Shown here: positions 17,219 through 24,882 of the stretch, piece after piece
Layout of the letters: every line of letters starts with the position of its first letter
Position numbering within the stretch: the first letter of the stretch is position 1
Source of the DNA: Streptomyces sp. SUK 48
Lineage (GTDB): Bacteria > Actinomycetota > Actinomycetes > Streptomycetales > Streptomycetaceae
Length of the DNA stretch: 64,000 nt
Assembly (NCBI RefSeq): GCF_009650765.1
Contig: NZ_CP045740.1
Location: forward strand, 5,742,001-5,806,000
Direction: 5' to 3'
Notes under the pieces: generated by a model
Told to the model about the DNA's origin: nothing
Seen by the model: only the letters and a program-made list of their open reading frames with translations
Database searches by the model: none
Program-made: the position numbers and the translations under genes

Positions 17219-18004
17219 CTAGTGGATCTCCTCCACCAGCACGTCCAGCCCCCACGGCTTCCCCGCCTTGCCCGGGGCCTGCGCCTCCACCTCGTACCCC
17301 AACTCCCGCAGCGCCACCACCAGTTCGGCGGGGTCGCGCGGCGCGAGGCCGGTCGAGAGCAGGGAGCGGACGATCCGGCCCTTCGTCGCCTTGTTGAAGT
17401 GGCTGACGACCTTGCGGGTCGGCGCGTGCAGCACCCGTACCGTCGCCGTACGCCCCGCCACCTCGCCCTTCGGCTTCCACGCCGCCGCGTACGCCGCCGA
17501 GCGCAGGTCCAGCACCAGTCCGTCCCCGGCCGCCTCCGGCAGCACCTCGGCCATCGGTGCCCGCCAGTGCCCGGCCAGAGCGCCGAGGCCCGGCAGCTTG
17601 ATCCCCATCGAGCAGCGGTAGGAGGGAATCCGGTCGGTCACCCGCACCGCGCCCCACAGCCCGGAGAAGACCAGCAGCGAACGCGCCGCCCGCCGCTTCG
17701 CTGCCGCGTCCAGGGAGGCCAGGTCCAGGGCGTCGTACAGGACACCGGTGTAGATCTCCCCGGCGGGGCGCGCGCCGGCCGTGCGCAGGGCCGCGTTCTT
17801 GGCGACCTCGCCGCGCAGCCCCTCGCTGAGCCCCAGCACCTCGCGCGCCTTCTCCTCGTCGCCCGCGCACAGCTCGACCAGCTCCCCGAGCACGGCCTCG
17901 CGCGCGCCGGTCAGCCCCGGCAGGGACAGCGACTCCAGCCGCAGCGGGGCGCCCTTGCCCGGGTCGGCCTTACCTTCCGAGGGCGGCAGCAGGACCAGCA
18001 ACAC
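17219..18004 (-). CDS. yaaA: peroxide stress protein YaaA (DUF328/UPF0246)
   Basis: This 261-residue protein of the YaaA family protects cells from peroxide by limiting free iron and binds DNA in the E. coli example. The signature N-terminus LLVLLPPSEGK begins at residue 2, followed by the conserved VFSGLWGAVR, DRIPSYRCSMG and SHFNKATKGRIVR blocks. Length and motifs are typical. It precedes the aldolase gene on the same strand with a 62-base gap. The start is ATG 18004. Confidence 0.9.
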   Translation of the reverse strand: MLLVLLPPSEGKADPGKGAPLRLESLSLPGLTGAREAVLGELVELCAGDEEKAREVLGLSEGLRGEVAKNAALRTAGARPAGEIYTGVLYDALDLASLDAAAKRRAARSLLVFSGLWGAVRVTDRIPSYRCSMGIKLPGLGALAGHWRAPMAEVLPEAAGDGLVLDLRSAAYAAAWKPKGEVAGRTATVRVLHAPTRKVVSHFNKATKGRIVRSLLSTGLAPRDPAELVVALRELGYEVEAQAPGKAGKPWGLDVLVEEIH

Positions 18005-18168
18005 GTACTCCTTCTCTTGCGCTCAGGGCGCCAGCGTACGGGGTGGCGCCCGGGCCCCCGCGCCCTTGGTGCGGTCGCCCGGCTGGCCGCCGCCGACGCG
18101 GAAGGAACGGGACCCGCCGGGTGTTCCCACGGCGGGCGGCGTGACCGCCCTACGACGAGGGGGCGTCC

Positions 18169-19014
18169 ATGACCGGAGCAGTGAGCACACCCGGGCCCGA
18201 ACAGGCCCAGTGGCGACGGGCCAGACTCGGCCGCGGGGGACCACCCCTCGACCTGCTCACCGCGAGCTTCCAGCGGCACACCTACGCCCCGCACGCCCAC
18301 GACGAGTACACGATCGGCGTCTGCGTCGGCGGGTACGAGGTGATCGACTACCGGGGCGGCCACATCCGCACCGGCGCCGGCACGATCGTCGTACTGGACC
18401 CCGGTGAGGTGCACACCGGCGGACCCGGCAACGCCACCGACGGATACGCCTACCGCGCGCTGTACGCCGAGCCGTCCCTGCTGGGGGAGGGCACCGCCGG
18501 GGGCGCCCCGCACTTCTCCGAACCCCTGCTGGACGACCCCGAGCTGGCCCTGGCGCTGGCCCGCGCGCACGCCGAACTCAGCGCCTGCCCGGACCCGTTG
18601 GAGGCCGAGTCCCGGCTGCCCTGGCTGCTCACCGCGCTCGCCCGGCGGCACTCCTGCGCCCGGCCGGCGGACGACCGGGTGCCCGGCGCGGCCGGCATCG
18701 CGCGGACGGTCCGCGACCGGCTCGCCGACGAACTGACCGCCCCGCCGGCGCTCGCCTCGCTCGCCGCCGACCTGGGCCTCTCCCGGTACCAGCTGCTGCG
18801 GGCCTTCCGTACGGCGACGGGCATACCGCCGTACGCCTGGCTCGCCCAGTACCGGGTGGGCAGGGCGCGGGTGCTGCTGGAGGCGGGGCTGCGGCCGGCC
18901 GAGGTGGCGGGGCTGGTCGGCTTCGCGGACCAGGCGCATCTGACCCGCTGGTTCCGCAGGGTGCTCGGGGTGACCCCGGCGGTGTACCGCAACAGCGTTC
19001 AAGACGCCCGCTGA
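18169..19014 (+). CDS. AraC-family transcriptional regulator
   Basis: This 281-residue regulator has a cupin-type N-terminal sensing domain (about 25-110; HAHDEYTIGV and DPGEVHTG) and a C-terminal pair of helix-turn-helix motifs (about 175-275; LASLAADLGLSRYQLLRAF, then EVAGLVGFADQAHLTRWF). The downstream EamA transporter gene begins five bases or so after its stop, suggesting the regulator controls its own exporter, as in several leucine- or metabolite-efflux pairs. The ligand is unknown. The start is ATG 18169. Confidence 0.9.
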   Translation: MTGAVSTPGPEQAQWRRARLGRGGPPLDLLTASFQRHTYAPHAHDEYTIGVCVGGYEVIDYRGGHIRTGAGTIVVLDPGEVHTGGPGNATDGYAYRALYAEPSLLGEGTAGGAPHFSEPLLDDPELALALARAHAELSACPDPLEAESRLPWLLTALARRHSCARPADDRVPGAAGIARTVRDRLADELTAPPALASLAADLGLSRYQLLRAFRTATGIPPYAWLAQYRVGRARVLLEAGLRPAEVAGLVGFADQAHLTRWFRRVLGVTPAVYRNSVQDAR

Positions 19015-19018
19015 GGAA

Positions 19019-19966
19019 GTGGCCGAGACTCGCCGCATGACTGCACGCGGCTGGTTCCTGTTCTCCCTGATGGGAGTCGTCTGGGGCATCCCCTATCTGC
19101 TGATCAAGGTGGCGGTGGCCGAGGTGTCGCCGCCCGTCCTGGTGTTCACCCGCTGCGCGCTGGGCGCGGTCCTGCTGCTGCCGTTCGCGCTGCGCCAGGG
19201 CGGCCTGCCCCGCACGATCCGCACCCACTGGCGCCCCATGCTGGCCTTCGCGGTCCTGGAGATCGTCGTCCCCTGGTTCACCCTCACCGACGCCGAGCGG
19301 CATCTGTCCAGTTCGACGTCCGGCCTGCTGATCGCGGGGGTGCCGATCGTGGGCCTGATCGCGGCGCGCTTCCTCGGTACGACGGAGCACTTCAGCCCCC
19401 GGCGGCTGGCCGGACTCACCCTGGGCCTCGCCGGGGTCACGGTCCTGGCCCTGCCCCACCTCACCGGGGGCGACGCCCGCTCCCTCGCCGAGGTCCTGCT
19501 CACCGTCGTCGGCTACGCCACGGCGCCCCTGATAGCCGCCCGGCACCTGGGGGACGTCCCCTCCCTGCACCTGACGGCCCCCTGCCTGACCCTGGCCGCC
19601 CTGGTCTACGCCCCGGCCGCCGCCCTCACCCACCCGACCGCCCTCCCCTCGCCCCAGGCGCTGGCCGCGCTCGCCGCCCTGGGCGTGATCTGCACGGCCC
19701 TCGCCTTCGTGGCGTTCCTGGAACTGATCAGGGAGGCGGGCCCCACCCGCGCCACGGTCATCACCTACGTGAACCCGGCCGTGGCGGTCGCCGCGGGCGC
19801 GGCCTTCCTGCACGAGCCGCTCACCCTCACCGTGCTGCTCGCCTTCGCGTTCATCCTGGCGGGCTCGGTGCTGGCGACGGCGGCCGGTCCGCGGCGGCGC
19901 ACACGACCGGTACCATGGTCGGCACGGCAGACGAGCCGGGCGGACGGCCGCGTGGAGTCCCCTTAG
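19019..19966 (+). CDS. EamA/DMT-family transporter
   Basis: This 315-residue transporter has ten hydrophobic helices and two EamA repeats (about 10-140 and 155-290; for example LMGVVWGIPYLLIK and TVITYVNPAVAVAAGAAFL). It probably exports a small metabolite under control of the adjacent AraC regulator. GTG 19019 lies right after the regulator's stop; ATG 19037 (before TARGWFLFS) is an equally likely start, and neither has a well-placed ribosome binding site. The last 13 codons overlap the 5' end of rnpB, so the final residues (after about RTRPVPWS) are read from the RNA gene. Confidence 0.85.
   Translation: MAETRRMTARGWFLFSLMGVVWGIPYLLIKVAVAEVSPPVLVFTRCALGAVLLLPFALRQGGLPRTIRTHWRPMLAFAVLEIVVPWFTLTDAERHLSSSTSGLLIAGVPIVGLIAARFLGTTEHFSPRRLAGLTLGLAGVTVLALPHLTGGDARSLAEVLLTVVGYATAPLIAARHLGDVPSLHLTAPCLTLAALVYAPAAALTHPTALPSPQALAALAALGVICTALAFVAFLELIREAGPTRATVITYVNPAVAVAAGAAFLHEPLTLTVLLAFAFILAGSVLATAAGPRRRTRPVPWSARQTSRADGRVESP
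19911..19916 (+). promoter_or_regulatory. candidate -10 box for rnpB
   Basis: TACCAT lies 11 bases before the first paired base of RNase P RNA, a suitable distance for a -10 hexamer. No clear -35 is seen in the G+C-rich sequence upstream. The box lies inside the 3' end of the EamA coding sequence. Confidence 0.35.
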
Positions 19967-20337
19967 GGGGCTTCCCGAGGAACGTCCGGGCTCCACAGGG
20001 CAGGGTGATGGCTAACGGCCACCCGGGGTGACCCGCGGGACAGTGCCACAGAAAACAGACCGCCGGGGACCTCGGTCCTCGGTAAGGGTGAAACGGTGGT
20101 GTAAGAGACCACCAGTGCCCAGGGCGACCTGGGCAGCTAGGTAAACCCCACCCGGAGCAAGGTCAAAAGGAGCGCCGTGAAAAGCGCTCTGCGCGGACGT
20201 TCGAGGGCTGCCCGCCCGAGTCCGCGGGTAGACCGCACGAGGCCAACGGCAACGTTGGCCCTAGATGGATGGCCGTCGCTCCGGGGCCCGCGAGGACCCC
20301 GGAGACACAGAACCCGGCGTACGGCCCGGCTCGTCTG
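19928..20337 (+). ncRNA. rnpB: RNase P RNA, class A
   Basis: This is the catalytic RNA of RNase P, about 410 nt, which matures tRNA 5' ends. The terminal P1 helix is visible: CAGACGAGCCGGG at 19928-19940 pairs with CCCGGCTCGTCTG at 20325-20337. Conserved core elements are present, including GAGGAACGTCCGGGCTCCAC near 19977, ACAGAAAACAGACCGCC near 20048, and GGTAAGGGTGAAACGGTG near 20080. The exact ends are judged from helix pairing. The 5' end overlaps the EamA gene by 39 nt. The accessory island begins about 60 bases downstream. Confidence 0.96.
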
Positions 20338-20399
20338 CCGCTTTGCGTTGGCGATCGTTTCTCGGTGGACCGAGCGGGTCCTGGAATGAGGATGGTCGC

Positions 20400-21131
20400 G
20401 TGGCGGATTCGGTATCCGTGGATTACCGGAGCCTTGAGGGTGCCCGCGTGCTCCTGGCCCCGTACGACGGATGGGACGCGAGGATTCCCGACGACCCCGC
20501 TCGATGGCGGAGGCGGCTGTTCCCCCGCATCCGTGGCATGCGGACCGCCGAAGCGGACGGCGGGCGCAATCTGCGGGAGATCGCCGCCGAACTGCGCGTG
20601 GCCGCCGACCTGTTCGAGGCTCGTCCCGAGGACGAGGCGCTGGGCCGGATTCCTCGCGCGGAGTCCGAAGGCCGCACGCCCCAGGTTCTCCGGGAGATCG
20701 CCGGACACCTGGAGAGCGGTGATTGGCGGTCCTCCGAAGATGTCCCGCTGGGTACGGATGAACTGCTTCTGCGGTTCCCGCGGTTCTCCCAGATCCTGCC
20801 GATCTACTGGGGCCAGGACGGCGTGGCGATCAGTGACGACATGCAGGACTCCACGGCCGAGGAGGGGATCAGCCTGTTCCTCGCGGAGACCCATCCGCGG
20901 TGCCCGTGGCAGCTGCCGGGTGTCGTGTCGGAGTGTTCCCAGGCCCTCGCTCTTTTCCACACCGAGGAGCAGATGGACGCGTTCTTCTGCGAGGCGATGG
21001 GCGGTGGCTCGGGCAGCGAGGACTTCCTCGGCTTCTTCCCGCTGCTCGCCCGGCGCTGCGTCGAGCACCTCAAGGAAGCCCACTCACCACTCTGGACGCC
21101 CCGGGGCGGAGAGCCGGGCCCGAGCCGATGA
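20400..21131 (+). CDS. hypothetical protein, 243 residues
   Basis: I do not recognise this protein. GTG 20400 is chosen because GAGGA lies seven bases upstream; the frame before it overlaps rnpB. The protein is soluble and acidic, with a helical N-terminal part (about 15-115, many Arg/Glu-rich helices such as NLREIAAELRVAADLFEA). The C-terminal part contains aromatic-rich segments (LPIYWGQDGVAISDDMQ, then EDFLGFFPLLARRCVEHL). There is no signal peptide or membrane helix. Its stop overlaps the next start (ATGA), so the two are coupled. It is the first gene after rnpB in the toxin-bearing island, and could be an immunity or accessory protein, but nothing in it proves that. Confidence 0.65.
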   Translation: MADSVSVDYRSLEGARVLLAPYDGWDARIPDDPARWRRRLFPRIRGMRTAEADGGRNLREIAAELRVAADLFEARPEDEALGRIPRAESEGRTPQVLREIAGHLESGDWRSSEDVPLGTDELLLRFPRFSQILPIYWGQDGVAISDDMQDSTAEEGISLFLAETHPRCPWQLPGVVSECSQALALFHTEEQMDAFFCEAMGGGSGSEDFLGFFPLLARRCVEHLKEAHSPLWTPRGGEPGPSR

Positions 21132-21406
21132 GGTGGGCGGACATGGATCCGGCCACGCACCCGTTCGATCCCGAGCGGGCACGTGCCGTGATACGCGCGG
21201 TGGTTTCCGCGCCGGATGCGCAAACAGGCGGCCCACGAGGGCCGGGGCCGTCCCGTTCGGTGGCCCGCGCCCTGGCCGAACACTATGGACCCTGGGCCTC
21301 CGGCTGGTACGGGAACGTGGACCAGGACCCCGACGCGGGCGCCCTCATCAGGGCGCCGCTCTGTGACACCGCCGATGACCTCGATGACCTCGATGTCCAA
21401 GCATGA
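21128..21406 (+). CDS. hypothetical protein, 92 residues, possibly truncated
   Basis: ATG 21128 overlaps the stop of the previous gene. The N-terminus (RWADMDPATHPFDPERARAV) resembles, from memory, longer Streptomyces proteins of about 120 residues found beside polymorphic toxins. This copy ends early in a low-complexity DDLDDLD tail coded by a short GATGACCTC repeat, so it may be a degraded remnant. There is no known domain. Confidence 0.5.
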   Translation: MRWADMDPATHPFDPERARAVIRAVVSAPDAQTGGPRGPGPSRSVARALAEHYGPWASGWYGNVDQDPDAGALIRAPLCDTADDLDDLDVQA

Positions 21407-21425
21407 GCGCGTATGAGGAGGAGCT

Positions 21426-21914
21426 GTGACGCAAGGCCGGGCGGTCCTGCCCGCCTGCGCGCGAGGACGGTTCGAGACGGGCCGGTCCTTCGCCGCGCTC
21501 GCCGCCCGCGGGGAGTCGGACTGGCACGACACGGTGATGAACACGATCCAGGTAGATCCCGTACTACGGCAGGTCGATTCCGGGGAATTGCGGGACAGCC
21601 TCCGGGAGGTGTTCGCCGCCCAGGCCCTGGAGCTGGCCGGGCTGATCTCGGCCGGATCCCTGCTGCACGGCCCCCACCCGTCCCTTCGCGTACCGAACGC
21701 GGAACGGGACATCTGTCTGCGGGAAGTCCTCGGGGCCGTGGGGGACGACGCGCGCTTCTTCACCAACCACGGCCACGCGGAGGACGGCGACGGGGCCGAC
21801 TTCCTGGCCTCGTCGTTCCACGCCGACACCCTCGCGGGCCTCACCGTCGACGTCTGCCTCATCGGAGTGTCGGTCGAACACGTCCTGGTGCTCTGGCGTT
21901 TCGAGGACGACTGA
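21426..21914 (+). CDS. putative immunity protein, paralogue of the one at 26579
   Basis: This 162-residue protein starts at GTG 21426 with GAGGAG upstream. Its C-terminal half matches the protein encoded at 26579-27136 block by block: an ER-x-I/LREVL helix, GDDARFFTN against GRDARCYTN, an acidic loop with ADFL against ADLM, and a closing strand VLVLWRFEDD against VGVFWAFFED. I infer a shared family. Because the other copy lies immediately downstream of an RNase A-type toxin gene, this one may be an orphan immunity protein against a related toxin. It has no signal peptide. It ends 18 bases from the convergent DUF397 gene. Confidence 0.65.
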   Translation: MTQGRAVLPACARGRFETGRSFAALAARGESDWHDTVMNTIQVDPVLRQVDSGELRDSLREVFAAQALELAGLISAGSLLHGPHPSLRVPNAERDICLREVLGAVGDDARFFTNHGHAEDGDGADFLASSFHADTLAGLTVDVCLIGVSVEHVLVLWRFEDD

Positions 21915-21932
21915 CCCCGTCCGCCGCTTACG

Positions 21933-22142
21933 TCACCACTCCGACGAGGCCAGCCCGACGAACCCCGCCCATGCCTTGCGCGACACGGTGAGTCGGGGTC
22001 CGGTGATGGCCTTGGAGTCCCGGATGTGCACAACTGCCGTACCAGCCGCGACTTCTACGCACTGGCCGCCTTCGGCTCCGCTGTAGCTGCTCTTGAACCA
22101 GGCGAGGCCGAGTGCGTCGGTCGAGGACTCAGCGTTGTTCAT
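21933..22142 (-). CDS. DUF397 protein, third tandem copy
   Basis: This 69-residue DUF397 protein has the family hallmark AWFKSSYSG near residue 14, followed by GGQCVEVA and HIRDSK. Members are small partners of XRE/DUF5753 regulators in Streptomyces (as in the WhiJ-BldB-AbaA-type loci) and probably modulate their DNA binding. ATG 22142 overlaps the stop of the second copy (ATGA) and has GGGAGG upstream. It is the last gene of the four-gene leftward operon. Confidence 0.9.
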   Translation of the reverse strand: MNNAESSTDALGLAWFKSSYSGAEGGQCVEVAAGTAVVHIRDSKAITGPRLTVSRKAWAGFVGLASSEW

Positions 22143-22351
22143 AGCTCGCCTCCCGAGGCCAGCCCGACGAATCCCGCCCACGCGTTGCGCGACACGGTGA
22201 GTCGGGGTCCGGTGATGGCCTTGGAGTCCCGGATGTGCACGGCGGCCGTACCAGCCGCGACTTCTACGCACTGGCCGCCTTCGGCTCCGCTGTAGCTGCT
22301 CTTGAACCAGGCGAGGTCGGATGTGACGGTCGAGGGCTCAGTGTTGCTCAT
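22139..22351 (-). CDS. DUF397 protein, second tandem copy
   Basis: This 70-residue paralogue differs from the others mainly at the N-terminus (MSNTEPSTVTSD) and C-terminus (ASGGEL). It keeps LAWFKSSYSGAEGGQCVE and HIRDSKAITGP. Its ATG lies inside the last codons of the first copy, overlapping by 14 bases, and its stop overlaps the third copy's start. Its regulatory role is inferred from the family. Confidence 0.9.
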   Translation of the reverse strand: MSNTEPSTVTSDLAWFKSSYSGAEGGQCVEVAAGTAAVHIRDSKAITGPRLTVSRNAWAGFVGLASGGEL

Positions 22352-22559
22352 AGCTCGTCCCCGAGGCCAGCCCGACGAACCCGGCCCATGCCTTGCGCGA
22401 CACGGTGAGTCGGGGTCCGGTAGTGGCCTTGGAGTCCCGGATGTGCACGGTGGCCGTATCAGCCGCGACTTCTACGCACTGGCCGCCCTCGGTTCCGCTG
22501 TAGCTGCTCTTGAACCAGGCGAGGCCGAGTGCGTCGGTCGAGGACTCAGCGTTGTTCAT
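22338..22559 (-). CDS. DUF397 protein, first tandem copy
   Basis: This 73-residue copy directly follows the XRE regulator gene; the regulator's stop and this ATG overlap (ATGA). It reads MNNAESSTDALGLAWFKSSY and differs from the third copy at a few positions (GTEGG for GAEGG, DTATV for GTAVV) and in its longer C-terminus ending SYEQH. Direct coupling to the regulator suggests this is the ancestral partner. Confidence 0.9.
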   Translation of the reverse strand: MNNAESSTDALGLAWFKSSYSGTEGGQCVEVAADTATVHIRDSKATTGPRLTVSRKAWAGFVGLASGTSYEQH

Positions 22560-23404
22560 AGCGATCCCAACAACCCTTCGATGAAATCCAAGGACCCTCG
22601 CGGACTGAGAGCCTGTGATCGGATGATCCCATAGCGGGCCGCTGCGAGAACCGTCTGCTCCGGGTCGGTTTCCAGACTGCTGGTCGAGTGGTCCTCGGCG
22701 TAGACGAACTTCTTGCCGTCCTTGCGAGTGGCGACCGTGAACGGCCCGTTCACACCCGCGTTGTCCTCGGACTCGATTGGCATGACCTGGATCTCGACGT
22801 TGCGCTTCTGGCCGACCAGGAACAGATGCTCCAGCTGTCCCCGCAGTACGACGTTGCCGCCGTACCGATGTCGCAACACTGCCTCGTCCATCACGAAGCT
22901 CAACAGTGGTGCAGGGCGCCGGTCGAAGATTTCCTGCCGAGCCAGTCGTACGGCTACCCGCTGCTCGATCGTCTCCTGGTCCAGCGGCGGCCGGCGCATG
23001 GAGAGGAGGCCCCGCATGTACTCCTCGGTCTGAAGCAGGCCATTGACGACGTGCGTGTCGTACATGAGCAGCTCCATGGCCTCCTTCTCCAGCTGGGCCA
23101 TGCCCTGGAAGAAGAGCGGATACTGAGCCCTCTCCACCTCCTCCTTCCACACGCTCAGCAGCCCGCCGGCGCCCAGCGCCTCGTCCGCCTTGTCGATCGT
23201 CTTCGGGGACGGGATTCTCCGCCCCTGCTCGAACGAGGCGACCGTGGACGCCGAGTAGCCGATCCGCCGTCCGCACTCCGCCCGGTCCAGCCCCGCTCGG
23301 AGCCGCAGCGTCTTCAGGGTCCGCCCGAAGGCCGCGACGACACCCGTACCGGCGCCCTCCGGCACCACCCCGGATTCCGCGGCCGTATCCGCATGTTCTG
23401 CCAT
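22556..23404 (-). CDS. XRE-family regulator with DUF5753 domain
   Basis: This 282-residue regulator has an N-terminal helix-turn-helix (about 25-75; GRTLKTLRLRAGLDRAE, then GYSASTVASFEQGRR) and a C-terminal DUF5753 domain (about 95-275; MYDTHVVNGLLQTEEYMRGL, VMDEAVLRHRYGG, EIQVMPIE). Such proteins pair with DUF397 proteins and with adjacent anti-sigma-like ATPases to control development or antibiotic genes. ATG 23404 has GGGGGAGG about eight bases upstream; the GTG codons just before it have no room for a binding site. It is divergent from the ATPase gene. Confidence 0.92.
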   Translation of the reverse strand: MAEHADTAAESGVVPEGAGTGVVAAFGRTLKTLRLRAGLDRAECGRRIGYSASTVASFEQGRRIPSPKTIDKADEALGAGGLLSVWKEEVERAQYPLFFQGMAQLEKEAMELLMYDTHVVNGLLQTEEYMRGLLSMRRPPLDQETIEQRVAVRLARQEIFDRRPAPLLSFVMDEAVLRHRYGGNVVLRGQLEHLFLVGQKRNVEIQVMPIESEDNAGVNGPFTVATRKDGKKFVYAEDHSTSSLETDPEQTVLAAARYGIIRSQALSPRGSLDFIEGLLGSL

Positions 23405-23550
23405 CTCCACCACCTCCCCCGGCCAACGCCCCGCAGGGGAACGCCGTCACGCCGCACGCCTCGTACTCGTGGACTCAACGCACGTACAACCGGCGGGCGT
23501 CAGTGCGTCACCACTCGTCACGCTACGCCACCGACGGCACCGTAATCGGC

Positions 23551-24054
23551 GTGACGACGAAACCCGCCAGCACCGCTGGCACTCCACAACTCACGATCTT
23601 CCGGATGCGTTTCACCTCCACCCCGCGCGGTGCCCGCCTCGCCCGCAGGCTGGCCGCCGTACGGCTGGACGTCTGGGGCATCCCGTACGACACCGGGCCG
23701 CACGACGACATCGTGCTGATCGTCGCCGAACTGGCCGCGAACGCCGTACGGCACGGACGCGTACCCGGCCGGGACTTCCATTTCGGGCTCCATTTCGTGC
23801 CCCTGTCCGGGACCGTCCGCGTCGAGGTCACCGACACCCGGGGCGAACGCCTGCCCGAACGGCCGGTCGCGCCCGACGGCGCCGGGGTCGAGGAGGCCGG
23901 CCGGGGGCTGCTCCTCGTCTCCCGGCTGACGGGCGGGCGCTGGGGCTGGCACCCGCGGGCCGAGGGGCCGGGCAAGACGGTGTGGGCGGAGTACGCGGTA
24001 CGGACCGGGGCCCCGACGGGCAGCGGGCCTGACGAGGGGGCCGCCGTAGACTGA
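23551..24054 (+). CDS. ATP-binding protein, RsbW/SpoIIAB-like (HATPase_c_2)
   Basis: This 167-residue GHKL-fold protein of the anti-sigma-factor kinase type has its N box in VAELAANAVRHG, followed by VEVTDTRGE (G1-like) and GRGLLLVSRLT (G2). Many Streptomyces carry one beside an XRE/DUF397 unit, as here in divergent orientation. It may bind ATP and antagonise a sigma factor or modulate the neighbouring regulator. The start is uncertain: GTG 23551 gives the usual N-terminus (TTKPASTAG), while GTG 23503 would add 16 residues. Neither has a clear ribosome binding site, so a leaderless message from near 23551 is possible. Confidence 0.85.
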   Translation: MTTKPASTAGTPQLTIFRMRFTSTPRGARLARRLAAVRLDVWGIPYDTGPHDDIVLIVAELAANAVRHGRVPGRDFHFGLHFVPLSGTVRVEVTDTRGERLPERPVAPDGAGVEEAGRGLLLVSRLTGGRWGWHPRAEGPGKTVWAEYAVRTGAPTGSGPDEGAAVD

Positions 24055-24103
24055 CCCCGTCGGCGGGCCGCTCGTACCGCCGGTGACCGGGGGGAGATAC
24101 GAC

Positions 24104-24529
24104 ATGGGCACGCGAGGGACGGGGCAGGGGCACCAGCAAGGTGCCGATCTGCGTGTGTCGTCCGAGGACCTCACCAAGCTGGCGAACGACCTCGACCACA
24201 TGCAGGGCCATCTCGACCAACAGGTCCGCCGCATGGACGAGTTGGTCGACCGGGTCGAGGCCGGCTGGCGGGGGCCCGCGGCGACGGCGTACCGGGACTT
24301 CCACCGCGCCGCGGCCGAGGACGCCGTGCGCATCCGGGAAGTGATGAAGGGCCTGGAACAGGCGGTGCGGCTGAGCCGGGACGGCTTCAGCAGCGATGAC
24401 CTGCACGTGCTGGAGCAGATGCGGCGCATCCATGTGGACATCGACAGCGAGGTCGACAAGCTGTCCACGCCGAACACCGCGGCGGACGACGCCGCGACGC
24501 GCCCGCACAGCAGCCTGGACGGCTTCTGA
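24104..24529 (+). CDS. WXG100-family protein (ESX/type VII-type)
   Basis: This 141-residue helical-hairpin protein has the WxG turn in EAGWRGPAATAYRDF (about residues 53-67) between two amphipathic helices. ATG 24104 follows GGGGGAG at the proper distance. It is longer than classic 100-residue ESX proteins because of a C-terminal extension ending in DAATRPHSSLDGF. It lies upstream of a second WXG100 gene and the RNase A-tailed toxin gene. Such small proteins usually act as secretion partners for polymorphic toxins of type VII systems. Confidence 0.88.
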   Translation: MGTRGTGQGHQQGADLRVSSEDLTKLANDLDHMQGHLDQQVRRMDELVDRVEAGWRGPAATAYRDFHRAAAEDAVRIREVMKGLEQAVRLSRDGFSSDDLHVLEQMRRIHVDIDSEVDKLSTPNTAADDAATRPHSSLDGF

Positions 24530-24570
24530 CACCGCCGCATGGCGGCGTGACCGACAACAAGGGGGAAAAC

Positions 24571-24882
24571 ATGCCGACCGGTGCCGAGGACGACCACATC
24601 ACCGTCTCGTTCGCCACGCTCCATGAACTCGCCCTGGAGCTGGAGGACATCCTCAAGAAGCTCAACGGCGAACTGGGCGACCTGTACGACCGCGTCGAAC
24701 CGGTCGTGCTGTCCTGGAAGGGCGAGGCCCGCGAGATCTTCGTCGAGAAGCTGGACGAATGGGACCGCTCCGCACAGGACTTGCAGGCGGCCCAGAAGTG
24801 GCTGCACGCGTACGTCACCACCGGGCACGCCAACTACGCGGCGGCGCACCGGGCGGTGCTGCGCGGCTGGGGAGCGGCCTGA
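24571..24882 (+). CDS. WXG100-family protein, second copy
   Basis: This 103-residue WXG100 protein has the turn SWKGEAREIF (about residues 49-58) flanked by helices (FATLHELALELEDILKKL and KLDEWDRSAQDLQAAQKW). ATG 24571 follows GGGGGAAAAC; GTG 24547 is an alternative without a good site. Its stop overlaps the toxin start (TGATG), so it should be translated at a fixed ratio with the toxin and is its likely direct partner. Confidence 0.88.
   Translation: MPTGAEDDHITVSFATLHELALELEDILKKLNGELGDLYDRVEPVVLSWKGEAREIFVEKLDEWDRSAQDLQAAQKWLHAYVTTGHANYAAAHRAVLRGWGAA

Larger units (their letters stand above)
21933..22559. repeat. three tandem near-identical ~205-bp DUF397 units
   Basis: The three DUF397 genes are almost identical at the DNA level. 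Long stretches, such as the one coding for the AWFKSSYSG region, differ by only a few bases between copies starting at 22142, 22351 and 22559. This indicates recent tandem duplication or continuing gene conversion. Confidence 0.85.

Noticed and set aside
21933..22559. Evenly spaced ~205-bp repeats considered as a mobile or CRISPR-like repeat
   Set aside because: Each unit is a complete DUF397 coding sequence with its own start, so this is gene duplication.
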